Source: Ohtaekwangia koreensis
GTDB taxonomy: Bacteria; Bacteroidota; Bacteroidia; Cytophagales; Cyclobacteriaceae
Assembly: GCF_900167975.1 (NCBI RefSeq)
Contig: NZ_FUZU01000005.1
Location: 457,436-521,435 of the forward strand
Direction: 5' to 3'
Length of the DNA stretch: 64,000 bases
Position numbers and translations under genes: made by a program. The notes beneath the pieces were generated by a model. It was given only the letters and a program-made list of their open reading frames with translations, was not told the DNA's origin and did no database searches. Numbering within the stretch: the first letter of the stretch is position 1; each line of letters begins with the position of its first letter. Shown piece after piece: positions 45,576 to 55,215 of this stretch.

Positions 45576-47945
45576 ATGATTCTAAACTACATTCGACTTT
45601 CCTTTCGAAATTTATTACGCGACAGCGTTTATTCAGTCATTAATATTGGTGGCCTTGCGCTTGGTATAGCAGCCAGCATTATGCTTATGCTCTGGGTACA
45701 GCAAGAGCTGAGCTATGATACTTTTCATAGCAAGGGCGACCGTATCTACAAAGTGAACGCGAAGTTTGAAAACAACGGAACTATATTAACATGGCCCGTA
45801 ACGCCCGCCCCGATTGCAGTGTTTGGTAAGCAAAGTATACCTGCCATTGAAGAAGCGGTGCGTATTTCCGATTACTATGGCACAGCACTCTTTACCTACG
45901 GCAATAAAAAGATAGTGGAAGATCGTCCGAAGGCTTATGTAGATAATAACTTTTTTAATGTATTTGATGTCAGGCTTCTGAAGGGTAATTCTGAAAATCC
46001 TTTTCCTGATACGCGATCCGTAATCCTCTCTTCCTCCGTTGCCAAAAAAGTATTTAATACAGAAGATGCTGTAGGAAAAGTTTTTAAGCTGAATGATAAA
46101 GATGACTATACAGTGGTTGGTATCATGGAGGATTTCCCCAAGAACTCATCGCTTCAGTATGCTATCCTCTTTCCGTTTGAAATACTGATTAAGGAATACA
46201 ATGCAAATGAATATTGGAAGACACTTGAATCGGACTGGGGTAATTATAATTACCAGACTTTTTTGTTGTTGAATGATGGCGCTTCCGCAGATTCAGTCGC
46301 GCAGCAACTTACAGACATTCATCATAAGAATCAAAAAGAATCTGAATCTCTTACCTATATCACGCAGCCACTTGCTAAACTTCATTTATATGGTGCGGAC
46401 CTCAGTGAAGAAGGCATCCAGACGGTGCGCATATTCTTTATTATTGCGTTGGCAATTCTGTTGATCGCATGCATCAACTATATAAATCTGGCCACGGCAC
46501 GTGCTACCAAACGCGCCAAGGAAGTAGGCGTTCGCAAAACGGTAGGCGCAGATCGTGCACGATTGATCGTTCAATTTTTGAGTGAGTCCGCTATAATTTC
46601 TGTTCTCGCGTTATTGCTCTCGCTTGTGCTGATTCAACTTGCTATACCATTTTACAATGCACTGTCTGGCAAGATGCTTTCTTTCACGTTAACGGATACA
46701 ACGGTGGCGTCTCTGGTGGTTGGCTCGTTGCTGCTTACCTGGCTTATATCTGGTCTATACCCTGCGTTGGTATTGTCGGCCTTTAAACCGATGGAAGTTA
46801 TACGTGGTAAACTCACCATCAGTGGTGGCAACTCAACATTCAGAAAAATACTGGTAGTAACGCAATTTTCATTGTCGATAGTAATCATTATTTGTACACT
46901 GGTTGTCGGGAAACAACTTGATTTTATTCAGAGTAAAAAACTAGGCTTCAATAAAGAGAACACCTTTACATTCGGTTTACGTGGCAAGATGTATAAGGAT
47001 TTTAAAACGATCAGGAATGAATTGTTGAAGAACCCTGCTATAGAGCAAATATCGATCGCCAATCAAAATGTACTCACCATTGAAAATACAACGGGCGATA
47101 CAAATTGGGATGGTAAACAGGAAGGACAGGAATTTATGGTTCACGGCATGAGCATTGACGAACACTTTATGCAAGGGATGGGCATGGAGATCGTACAAGG
47201 CGAAGGTTTTACAGGAGCAATTTCAGACTCTGCAAAATATATACTGAATGAAACAGCGGTGCGCGAGGCTGGAATTGAAGATCCTATAGGGAAGTCTTTT
47301 ACATTGTGGGGAACAAAGGGAACTATAGCAGGCGTAGTAAAAGATTTTCACCATCGTTCCATTCGCAAGAAGATAGAGCCCACTGTATTTTTATATAGAC
47401 CAGACTGGCTGTGGCTGGTATATGTAAAGACTAACGGAATGCAAAATCAGGAAGCTGTAGCAGCAGCGCAATCTATATGGAAGCAATATAACCCTGCTTA
47501 TCCATTTGAGTATAAATTTCTGGATGATGCCTATGATAATATGTATGATAATGAACAACGCATGGGAAAACTGTTTACAGGGTTCTCCGCGATAGCGATC
47601 TGCATTTCATGTCTCGGGCTATTTGGACTTGCAACGTTTACCGCAGCACAACGGGTAAAAGAAATCGGGATCCGTAAAGTAATGGGAGCGTCTATCAGTC
47701 AGATCATCATTCTTCTTTCAAAAGATTTTTTAATACTGGTGATCGTAGCTTTTGCTATAGCAGCGCCCGCGTCATGGTATATGATGGAGAAATGGCTTGG
47801 AGATTTTGCATACCGTACAGCCATACCGTGGCAGGCATTTACAGTGGCCGGAGTTGTGGTGGTTGCCCTGGCCTTAGTGACGATGAGCTTTCAAACGATC
47901 AAGGCTGCTCTTGGCAATCCGGTTGATTCCCTGCGTAGTGAATAG
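45576..47945 (+). CDS. MacB/FtsX-like ABC transporter permease (duplicated, ~800 aa)
   Basis: Fifth paralogue, 789 residues. TM1 is INIGGLALGIAASIMLMLWV; periplasmic domain starts ELSYDTFHSKGDRIYK; central motif INYINLATARATKRAKEVGVRKTVGA; second half motif EIGIRKVMGA; tail NPVDSLRSE. It is more like the gene at 40696 than the one at 43120 in its periplasmic parts (both contain ENTWR/DWLW-type VFLYRPDW..FVYQPENTW segments after the second core). Last gene of the operon; a T-tailed hairpin follows at 47969. Confidence 0.87.
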   Translation: MILNYIRLSFRNLLRDSVYSVINIGGLALGIAASIMLMLWVQQELSYDTFHSKGDRIYKVNAKFENNGTILTWPVTPAPIAVFGKQSIPAIEEAVRISDYYGTALFTYGNKKIVEDRPKAYVDNNFFNVFDVRLLKGNSENPFPDTRSVILSSSVAKKVFNTEDAVGKVFKLNDKDDYTVVGIMEDFPKNSSLQYAILFPFEILIKEYNANEYWKTLESDWGNYNYQTFLLLNDGASADSVAQQLTDIHHKNQKESESLTYITQPLAKLHLYGADLSEEGIQTVRIFFIIALAILLIACINYINLATARATKRAKEVGVRKTVGADRARLIVQFLSESAIISVLALLLSLVLIQLAIPFYNALSGKMLSFTLTDTTVASLVVGSLLLTWLISGLYPALVLSAFKPMEVIRGKLTISGGNSTFRKILVVTQFSLSIVIIICTLVVGKQLDFIQSKKLGFNKENTFTFGLRGKMYKDFKTIRNELLKNPAIEQISIANQNVLTIENTTGDTNWDGKQEGQEFMVHGMSIDEHFMQGMGMEIVQGEGFTGAISDSAKYILNETAVREAGIEDPIGKSFTLWGTKGTIAGVVKDFHHRSIRKKIEPTVFLYRPDWLWLVYVKTNGMQNQEAVAAAQSIWKQYNPAYPFEYKFLDDAYDNMYDNEQRMGKLFTGFSAIAICISCLGLFGLATFTAAQRVKEIGIRKVMGASISQIIILLSKDFLILVIVAFAIAAPASWYMMEKWLGDFAYRTAIPWQAFTVAGVVVVALALVTMSFQTIKAALGNPVDSLRSE

Positions 47946-47968
47946 AATAAATCAAGCGATACTATACA

Positions 47969-47998
47969 AGGGGCGGCTATATATAGCTGTCCTTTTTT
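47969..47998 (+). terminator. terminator of the three-permease operon
   Basis: AGGGGCGGCTA and TAGCTGTCCT pair with two G-T wobbles and one bulge around a TATA loop, followed by TTTTTTG. It lies 23 nt past the last permease stop and is also 8 nt before the convergent outer-membrane gene's stop. Confidence 0.7.
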
Positions 47999-48005
47999 GT
48001 TTCGT

Positions 48006-48812
48006 CTATATTCGAAACGAAAAACCAAGATAGACCTTTGTAGGAGCGTTATTGGTTAAGCCTATATTTGTAGCAACATCTACTTTTACATTAGGCGATA
48101 CGTTGTAGATCAATCCGCCATTAGCGGTAAACCAATTGCTGCCGGACGCAAATGTTCCTAATCCTTCTATGTAAAAATCGAGATTGCCGGCAAGCGGCCC
48201 ACCCAATACAATGGTCTGGAAATAACTGAGCTCACGATTGCCTTTTTCATTAGGAACAAAATCGAATTGGGCCTGCGCTCCGAGTCCTATTTTTTCAGCA
48301 AGGTCGTATGCGAAAGGAAATCCCACACCATATACAACATCCGAATCAAACGGATTGCCTGAGAGAAAAGTAGCATAAGGTATGACACCAAATGCTGTGC
48401 GTGTATCCCCATCGTTGCCCCAAAAATTATGTTTCAGGCGAATGGTGGTGGAACCATAACCTCTGTTGTAAGTATCGGCATCTATATCCTGGTAAATATT
48501 GTAAGCTTCCAGTCCAATATGTATATCCCACGAAGGGGCAAGCCCCATCTTATACAAACCATTGATTATGTTAATGGTTCGCTCACTTTCGCCTTGTTTA
48601 CTTTTACTCCACTTTACGATATCTCCCTCAAATTGAAAGTGTCCGGGATCAACCGTGATAGGTGATTCAGTAACATCAGGTCTGTCAATACTGAATCCGC
48701 GCATCTCACTGCGCGGTGTAGGGTTAAACAATGAATAACGTTTAACAGGATCTTGTGCTTGAACAGAAAATGTCACCACCGAAACCAATAGTAAAAGTAT
48801 AAAAAGACGCAT
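48006..48812 (-). CDS. outer-membrane beta-barrel 'transporter' family protein
   Basis: The 268-residue protein has a signal peptide (MRLFILLLLVSVVTFSVQAQ) and the sequence pattern of the MetA-pathway phenol-degradation/transporter barrel family: SIDRPDVTESPITVDPGHFQFEGD near residues 40-63, then alternating amphipathic strands and a terminal aromatic strand ending KVYLGFSFRI. It should sit in the outer membrane as a small channel or porin-like barrel. Its substrate is unknown. It is read alone and converges on the permease operon. Confidence 0.78.
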   Translation of the reverse strand: MRLFILLLLVSVVTFSVQAQDPVKRYSLFNPTPRSEMRGFSIDRPDVTESPITVDPGHFQFEGDIVKWSKSKQGESERTINIINGLYKMGLAPSWDIHIGLEAYNIYQDIDADTYNRGYGSTTIRLKHNFWGNDGDTRTAFGVIPYATFLSGNPFDSDVVYGVGFPFAYDLAEKIGLGAQAQFDFVPNEKGNRELSYFQTIVLGGPLAGNLDFYIEGLGTFASGSNWFTANGGLIYNVSPNVKVDVATNIGLTNNAPTKVYLGFSFRI

Positions 48813-49011
48813 GGTATTGAGGTTGAGTATAATTTTAGAATAATCTAAAAAAGATATTTAATTATTCTAAATGGACAACACGTTTATTGGTTTTCGGCAA
48901 TAAACCCTGGTAAAACTTGCTAATTCGTTTGAAACCATACAACCCCTTTTCTTTTTGTCAGTCATATTACTAACTTTTCACCCAAGCTACTTCTCAACTT
49001 TTTTAAGCTAC

Positions 49012-51525
49012 ATGAAAAACCGTGCTCTGAAATACACGATTGCCTTTGGTGTCATAGGACTCATTATTGCAATTCTTATCGCTTATGTGGAACGAAGTAC
49101 TGTCGCCACGTTTCAGAAGAATCTTCCATACATTTCGTTAGGAGATAATATAAAGAATCGTGTTACACAAGCGCATTTGTGGTTTGAAGAGCTGATGGCA
49201 GGTGATGCCTCGTTGAATTTCGAGCGTGATATCCTTACTGTTTTCGCATCCTCGAAAGAGATATTACAAACGGCATACGATGGTAAAGAAAACGAACTTG
49301 GCAAGTTTGGAAAGTCCAACGATGAAGAAACGCAGGTCATTATTAAAGAATCGATCATTAGCCTCGATAAACTTTTGGCCACAGCTAAGGAACGTTGGAA
49401 ATTTAAACAACAACATGTAACCACTGCAACGGAACCGGTACTGGACAGCACCGGAGCTGTTATTGTTACGGCTACGGTTTCAACCGGTGAAGAAGCGGGA
49501 GGTGAACTTGATCAGGAGTTTGATGCAAACTATCAGAACTTCCAAAAGAAAATGGATGAACTGATTGTTCATATCAATGCAAGTGTGAAGTCTGATGTTA
49601 CCTATATCGATACCTTATCATGGATCTCTATCATTTCATTAATCGTAGCATTCGTCTTTTTATGCGTGCTGCTTTATCGCCTGCAGAGTGGCAGCGATAA
49701 AATGGTGACAGAGAACAATGCGAGACTCGAAGAACAGAGCAAAGATGTGAACGCCCTCACAGGCTTTGTTGAATCGATCTCTGCCGGTGATTATGCCGTT
49801 GAAATAGAAAAGCTCGCAGATGAAAGTCTGTCCAATACATTAATCACGATGCGTAACAAGCTTCGTAACAATGCAGAGGATGATCGCAAGCGTAACTGGT
49901 CTACTACCGGCCTGGCCCAAATAGGAGAGATCCTCCGCACATCAACTACCTCAACGGAAGAGCTCTTTGATAACATCATAAAATTTGTTGTAAAGTATAC
50001 CAAGAGCAATCAAGGCGGCCTCTTTATTTTAAATGAAGATAACGGCACTGAAAATACATTGGACCTTGTAGCGTGCTATGCTTTCGAACGCAAGAAGTTC
50101 CTCAAGAAAAATGTAGCCATCGGCGAAGGCCTTGTTGGGCAGTGCTTTATGGAAGGCGCACGCATTTATCTGCTCGAAGTACCACAAGAGTATATATCGA
50201 TCACATCAGGTCTCGGCAGTTCCAATCCAAATGCTTTATTACTGGTTCCGTTGAAAGTAAACGAGCGGATATATGGCGTAATCGAGTTGGCAACTTTTGG
50301 CCAATACCAGGAATATGAGATTGACCTTGTTGAGAAACTGGCGGAAAGTATAGCATCGACTATATCTACTGTACGGGCGAATGAGAGTACACGTATACTT
50401 CTGGAAAGAACACAACAACAAGCAGAGGAGATGCGCGCGCAGGAAGAAGAGATGCGTCAAAACATGGAAGAGCTTGAAGCTACACAGGAGGAGATGCGCA
50501 GAAAGGAGAAGCATATTCAAAGTATGCTGGATGATGAGAAGCTGCGAAACGAGGTGAGCCAAAAAAACAGAAAAGTATTAATGGAGCTTACCAAGAACCG
50601 CGATGTACAATCGGGTAACTGGAATGCTGCGCTTGAAAAAATAACATCAACGATATGTAATCAGTTGCATGTATCGCGCTGTAGCGTGTGGTCACTCAGT
50701 GACCTGAAGAATAGACTTAAGAATGAAAAGCTGCATATACTTCGCGACAGGACTTTTGAATCAGGCAATGAATTGCTGGCAAAAGACTACCCGGGATATT
50801 TTGAAGCGCTCACACGTGAAGATGTTATCGTTGCAAATGATGCTCTTACCAACCCAGCGACTCGCGAATTTGCAGATGGATATTTCAATTCACTGGATAT
50901 AAACTCATTACTCGATGTGCCGTTCTTCAATGATGGACGCATTGCTGGTGTGATCTGTTGTGAACAGCAACATCAACAGAAGCAATGGACAGAAGAAGAT
51001 ATAGAATTCCTGAAGTCATGCGCAGACCTTGTAACGGTTGCCTACAATACGATGAAGATCAACACGATGATTGATAGTCTGAACGGAGCACAGGAAACGC
51101 TGCAGACGATCATTGATAATATTCCTCGTGCTGTATTCTGGAAAGATAAAGACCTTCGTTTCCAGGGATGTAACAGGATTTTTGCCAGCGTTGCAGGTGT
51201 ACGTTCACATAAAGATCTCGTTGGCCACACTGATTTTGACATGCCTTGGAAAGATCACGCAGAAGCTTATCGTGCCGATGACCTGACTGTGATGAATAGC
51301 CGTAAGTCAAGACTTGATCTCGAAGAGAAGAACGTCAATAGTAATGGAGAAATATCCTGGGTGCTAACGAGCAAAGTGCCGGTAATGAATCAGCATGGTG
51401 AAGTAGTAGCGGTACTCGGAATGTTTGAAGATATTACTGAGCGTAAACGCAAGGAAGCGGATATAGAGAGCAAGCTGAATGAGTTGGAGCAGCTCAAAAA
51501 GATGCTCGAAAGCAGGACAAATTGA
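49012..51525 (+). CDS. membrane sensor with GAF-GAF-PAS domains and no visible output domain
   Basis: The 837-residue protein has TM1 (YTIAFGVIGLIIAILIAYV), an extracytoplasmic helical domain (~30-205), TM2 (ISIISLIVAFVFLCVLLYRL), a HAMP-like linker, a GAF domain (~320-470, IGEGLVGQCFMEG), a long coiled coil rich in Q-E-E-E-M repeats (~475-550), a second GAF (~560-690) and a PAS domain (~700-820, IIDNIPRAVFWKDKDLRFQGCN; FEDITERK) ending in a short coiled coil. No kinase, cyclase or methyl-acceptor output is present, so it must signal through a partner protein. A TTG start at 48955 is less likely than ATG 49012. Confidence 0.82.
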   Translation: MKNRALKYTIAFGVIGLIIAILIAYVERSTVATFQKNLPYISLGDNIKNRVTQAHLWFEELMAGDASLNFERDILTVFASSKEILQTAYDGKENELGKFGKSNDEETQVIIKESIISLDKLLATAKERWKFKQQHVTTATEPVLDSTGAVIVTATVSTGEEAGGELDQEFDANYQNFQKKMDELIVHINASVKSDVTYIDTLSWISIISLIVAFVFLCVLLYRLQSGSDKMVTENNARLEEQSKDVNALTGFVESISAGDYAVEIEKLADESLSNTLITMRNKLRNNAEDDRKRNWSTTGLAQIGEILRTSTTSTEELFDNIIKFVVKYTKSNQGGLFILNEDNGTENTLDLVACYAFERKKFLKKNVAIGEGLVGQCFMEGARIYLLEVPQEYISITSGLGSSNPNALLLVPLKVNERIYGVIELATFGQYQEYEIDLVEKLAESIASTISTVRANESTRILLERTQQQAEEMRAQEEEMRQNMEELEATQEEMRRKEKHIQSMLDDEKLRNEVSQKNRKVLMELTKNRDVQSGNWNAALEKITSTICNQLHVSRCSVWSLSDLKNRLKNEKLHILRDRTFESGNELLAKDYPGYFEALTREDVIVANDALTNPATREFADGYFNSLDINSLLDVPFFNDGRIAGVICCEQQHQQKQWTEEDIEFLKSCADLVTVAYNTMKINTMIDSLNGAQETLQTIIDNIPRAVFWKDKDLRFQGCNRIFASVAGVRSHKDLVGHTDFDMPWKDHAEAYRADDLTVMNSRKSRLDLEEKNVNSNGEISWVLTSKVPVMNQHGEVVAVLGMFEDITERKRKEADIESKLNELEQLKKMLESRTN

Positions 51526-51634
51526 TCTTTTTTTAAGGAAAGTATTACATCTGTCGTGTAGGGAGTATTCAGGTAAAACAATTTTTAGCCTGACTTTTAC
51601 TATTTTTACTGATTATTACTCAACTACCCGTATT

Positions 51635-52711
51635 ATGAATTATCGCTTTTTCATTTCTATGGCTGCGTGCATGACGTTTAGCGTCACGCTTTTTGCGCAG
51701 GGCGAACGTAAAGATAAAACGGCCGTTACCTACGAAGAGATATATGACGAGCCGTATTCTGTAAACAAATTGTTTGTGGGTATTATACCCTTGTACGGTG
51801 AGTTGTTTGCCACCAACGTAAATGCCGGCTTTGGTGCAGAAGCTGCCTATTATCTTAAGGATAAAATAGATTTCCGGGTTCACTTCCGGAAAACATACAG
51901 CCAGCAATTTTTTGATTTTGCACGCGATCTTGCCGTGAAGCAAAGCAGCGTAGACAACCGCGCTGAAGTATATAACTACTACGAAGTAGGAGCAACCTAT
52001 CACGTAAAGGATTTTGAGGAGAGCTCAAAGACCAAAATGTTTCTGTACAAGAAAAGTTACCGAGGCGATAAATGGGCTGCCCGTGTTCCGCTGAGTGCTG
52101 ACGTTCCTTGTAAAGTAAGAAAGATCTATGGTGTGCGTCTGGGTGGTATTCTTTGGGATAGCTCCACAGACCTGGCGCGTGCGCTTGATGCACAGAAGCT
52201 TAATAACAATGCATTGATCACTGCTGAAGGCAAGCCATTGCCGATACAGGAGTATAATACATCCGGTAAACTTCAGAATGTACATGCATTCACCAACTTG
52301 TCATCAAAAGGTTTATACCTCGGAGGGTCTATGACCTGGATCAAGAACGTGGCTGTAAACTTCGATAAGTTTGAGGAAGGTATAGATGATTTGATGTTCA
52401 CCGCTTACGCAGATATACTCTTCGCACCGTCCCTTTCTCTGGATGATGTAGTATATACGGAAAAAGATGAATTCGGAGCAGCGATAGCAGGTTCAACAGC
52501 AACGTATGCTGTAGATGCATTGAAGACTAAAAAGCTAGGTTTCCGTTTGGGTATAGATGGACGTTTTAACCGCCAGTTCGGTTGGTCGTATGGTGCAGAA
52601 GTTGGATATCGCCCAAGTCTAGAGAAAAGAACATTCTATGCTATGCTGAAAATCGCCTTCCCGGTATTCGGTACGAACCTTGACTACAAAGTAGAATCCT
52701 TCGGAAAATAG
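51635..52711 (+). CDS. secreted, probably outer-membrane, protein of unknown family
   Basis: The 358-residue protein starts with a signal peptide (MNYRFFISMAACMTFSVTLFAQ). The remainder shows regular amphipathic strands (KLGFRLGIDGRFNRQFGWSYGAEVGYRPS, KRTFYAMLKIAFPVFGTNLDYKVESFGK) as in an outer-membrane beta-barrel, with residues ~30-150 possibly soluble. I do not recognise the family. An upstream in-frame ATG (51479) overlaps the sensor gene and would bury the signal peptide, so ATG 51635 is preferred. Confidence 0.68.
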   Translation: MNYRFFISMAACMTFSVTLFAQGERKDKTAVTYEEIYDEPYSVNKLFVGIIPLYGELFATNVNAGFGAEAAYYLKDKIDFRVHFRKTYSQQFFDFARDLAVKQSSVDNRAEVYNYYEVGATYHVKDFEESSKTKMFLYKKSYRGDKWAARVPLSADVPCKVRKIYGVRLGGILWDSSTDLARALDAQKLNNNALITAEGKPLPIQEYNTSGKLQNVHAFTNLSSKGLYLGGSMTWIKNVAVNFDKFEEGIDDLMFTAYADILFAPSLSLDDVVYTEKDEFGAAIAGSTATYAVDALKTKKLGFRLGIDGRFNRQFGWSYGAEVGYRPSLEKRTFYAMLKIAFPVFGTNLDYKVESFGK

Positions 52712-52822
52712 TTGAGCAAGTATACTTGATCGGCTCCGTATAAAACGCGTGCGTCTAAGTATACCTTCTTCTGTTTGTTGCACTTCCTTTGATTATTGTC
52801 AGCGGGTGCTTTACTTCGTCTC

Positions 52823-54058
52823 ATGTCTGAGATATTAATCCGGAATATAAAACGATTGGTGCAAGTGCGAGAGCCCGGCATCGATCGTGTTGCTGGTAAC
52901 GCAATGGCTGAACTACCTGCGATAGAAAATGCATTTCTGTATTTGAAAGATGGCTTGATTCATTCGTTCGGAACCATGGACGAGTTGCCTTCACTGCCAA
53001 CTTCTGAGGTACTTGATGCAACCGGTCGATTTGTATTTCCTTCCTTTGTCGATTCCCATACACATCTTGTTTTTGCTGCCAGTCGCGAAGAGGAGTTCGT
53101 GATGAAAATCAAAGGTGCCACATATGCAGAGATCGCTGGGAAGGGCGGAGGCATTCTTAATTCAGCGCGCAAACTCCAGCAAACTTCCGAAGATGAATTG
53201 GTGGAAAGAACTTTAGCACGTGCTCACGAAATTATACAAACCGGTACTGGTGCCGTTGAAATTAAAAGCGGCTATGGACTTACCACACGCGATGAATTAA
53301 AAATGCTTCGTGTAGCAAAGCGCATTGGTAAAGAAACTCCATTAACTGTCAAGACAACTTTTTTGGGAGCACATGCTATACCTGCCGGAATTTCTCATGA
53401 AGACTATGTTCGTCAAGTTATAGAGGAGATGATCCCTGCTGTAGCAGAAGACAAGCTCGCCGATTTTATAGATGTATTTTGTGAAGAAGGATTTTTTACC
53501 GCGGATGAGACAGAGCGAATCGTTGAAGAAGGCAAGCGTTTTGGAATGCAGCCTCGAATACATGCCAATCAACTTCATCGTTCCGGAGGTGTACAGGTAG
53601 GCGTAAAGACGAATGCACTCAGCGTTGATCACCTTGAAAATATAGGAGCAGAGGAGATTGAAGCATTGAAGAATAGCCGCGTGATCCCAACAGCATTACC
53701 GGGAGCCGCTTTCTTTTTAGGACTCTCATTTCCTCCGGCACGACAACTCATAGAAGCGGGATTGCCTCTCGCGATAGCATCGGACTATAATCCGGGCTCT
53801 GCACCCAGCGGTAATATGCCTTTAATGGTGGCGTTCGCCTGCATCAAAATGAAAATGACTCCTGAAGAAGCTATTAATGCGGCTACTTTGAATACATCAG
53901 CAGCGCTGGCAATTCAGCATTCACATGGAAGTATTACAAAGGGTAAAATCGCGAATGTATATATCACTAAGCCAATGTCTTCCATTGCATATTTACCGTA
54001 CGCCTTTGGAAGCAGCCTTGTAGATCGGGTTATTCTAAACGGGAAAATATATAGTTAA
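52823..54058 (+). CDS. hutI: imidazolonepropionase
   Basis: This 411-residue amidohydrolase converts 4-imidazolone-5-propionate to N-formimino-glutamate in histidine breakdown. Evidence: metal-binding SHTHLVFAASREEEF, the substrate loop YAEIAGKGGGILNSA, KSGYGL, TTFLGAHAIP, HANQLHRSGG, SVDHLENIG and SDYNPGSAPSGNMP, all in the family's order. The start is ATG 52823. No other hut genes are in the window, so it is separated from the rest of the pathway. A short palindrome CAAGTATACTTG (52717-52728) lies ~95 nt upstream. Confidence 0.95.
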   Translation: MSEILIRNIKRLVQVREPGIDRVAGNAMAELPAIENAFLYLKDGLIHSFGTMDELPSLPTSEVLDATGRFVFPSFVDSHTHLVFAASREEEFVMKIKGATYAEIAGKGGGILNSARKLQQTSEDELVERTLARAHEIIQTGTGAVEIKSGYGLTTRDELKMLRVAKRIGKETPLTVKTTFLGAHAIPAGISHEDYVRQVIEEMIPAVAEDKLADFIDVFCEEGFFTADETERIVEEGKRFGMQPRIHANQLHRSGGVQVGVKTNALSVDHLENIGAEEIEALKNSRVIPTALPGAAFFLGLSFPPARQLIEAGLPLAIASDYNPGSAPSGNMPLMVAFACIKMKMTPEEAINAATLNTSAALAIQHSHGSITKGKIANVYITKPMSSIAYLPYAFGSSLVDRVILNGKIYS

Positions 54059-54099
54059 CCTACTTCACTAGTATACCAACGGAGAATGTTGTGCTATAT

Positions 54100-55215
54100 C
54101 TAACTTGATATTTTGTCGTGGGTATATTCAAATCTAAAGTAATATTTCCTCCAGAGATATATTCCCGCGACCATGTGAAATACTATAAAGATCGTAAGTG
54201 GTATTTTGAAAAGTACCAATACAATGAGACTCATGATCAACCCAAAAATGAAAGGCATTAACTGTTCCTGGTTGCGATTTTTCCAGTATAGAAATCCGTA
54301 GATAAAAATGTTGATCGCTATAAGGAATAAAATGCTTTGAAGTAAAATTACAAGCGGCAGCGAATCAGGAAAGTATGTGATTAATAAACCTATTTCGGTA
54401 AGCGTGAGGAGAAACACCGTTGTGATAGTATAGGAAAATCTTTTAGAAAAGCTTAATGGTAACTGGCGCATCAAACTAAAATGAAAATTCTCAAAAAAAT
54501 GAAGTTCCAAAAGTAACGTTGAATTCGCTGCAGATGCTAGTATGATTCCCATAGCAAGCAATCGATAGTCATATTTATCCGTAGTGTATAGATACATAAC
54601 ACCCAACAATACTGCAGCACTGAAGACTTTGGTACCTATCAGCATCAGTGGTTGCCGTCTTACAATCCACTCTATAAAAAACAAGGGGTAAGGTTTGCTG
54701 AACAGCCTGTCAAAAAATCTCTTTATGGCACTGACCTTTCGCTCCTGGTCCGGATGATGCAAGGCTCTGTATAATGTTACGGAGGCGAGTATAGTAAGCG
54801 AGATCAGTGCTATCAACACCAAAACGACCGTACTCATGATGCCGTGCTTGAATGCCACTGCCATCAGAAATATACCGTATACAGTTGCTGGAGCCAATTG
54901 ATTGAGCACTGTAACAATCAATGTAATCCACTGATCAGTCTTCGGTAAGAGTATATAGGAATATAAAAACTCATTCTCGTTTCTGGCTATTGTTTCAGCG
55001 TTGAAGTTCATCACCTTAAAAGTATAGGTGGCCCATACAGCGAACGGTATTAATAAAAGGAAGTAGCTGCTGACGAAGAATTCAGCCAATGCTATATGAT
55101 CATAACTTCGCATGAATCCACCGGCCAATCCGATCACCAATAAGAAAAAACTCGCATTCTGTTTATAGTATGCGAGCACGAAAACTTTTCGAAAGACAAG
55201 TCCTTCAGGCTTCAT
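54100..55215 (-). CDS. ABC exporter membrane subunit
   Basis: The 371-residue protein has about ten hydrophobic helices (for example SFFLLVIGLAGGF, FFVSSYFLLLIPFAVWATY, LPLVILLQSILFLIAINIFIYGF) and no periplasmic domain of size. Its start overlaps the upstream ATPase gene by 4 nt, identifying it as the permease of that ABC system. It is not close to a well-known permease family, so the substrate is unknown. Together they probably form an exporter. Confidence 0.78.
   Translation of the reverse strand: MKPEGLVFRKVFVLAYYKQNASFFLLVIGLAGGFMRSYDHIALAEFFVSSYFLLLIPFAVWATYTFKVMNFNAETIARNENEFLYSYILLPKTDQWITLIVTVLNQLAPATVYGIFLMAVAFKHGIMSTVVLVLIALISLTILASVTLYRALHHPDQERKVSAIKRFFDRLFSKPYPLFFIEWIVRRQPLMLIGTKVFSAAVLLGVMYLYTTDKYDYRLLAMGIILASAANSTLLLELHFFENFHFSLMRQLPLSFSKRFSYTITTVFLLTLTEIGLLITYFPDSLPLVILLQSILFLIAINIFIYGFLYWKNRNQEQLMPFIFGLIMSLIVLVLFKIPLTIFIVFHMVAGIYLWRKYYFRFEYTHDKISS

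Noticed and set aside
52717..52728. 12-bp palindrome CAAGTATACTTG upstream of hutI
   Set aside because: A single short palindrome centred on GTATAC is expected by chance given the high TATA frequency here; no second copy seen nearby.
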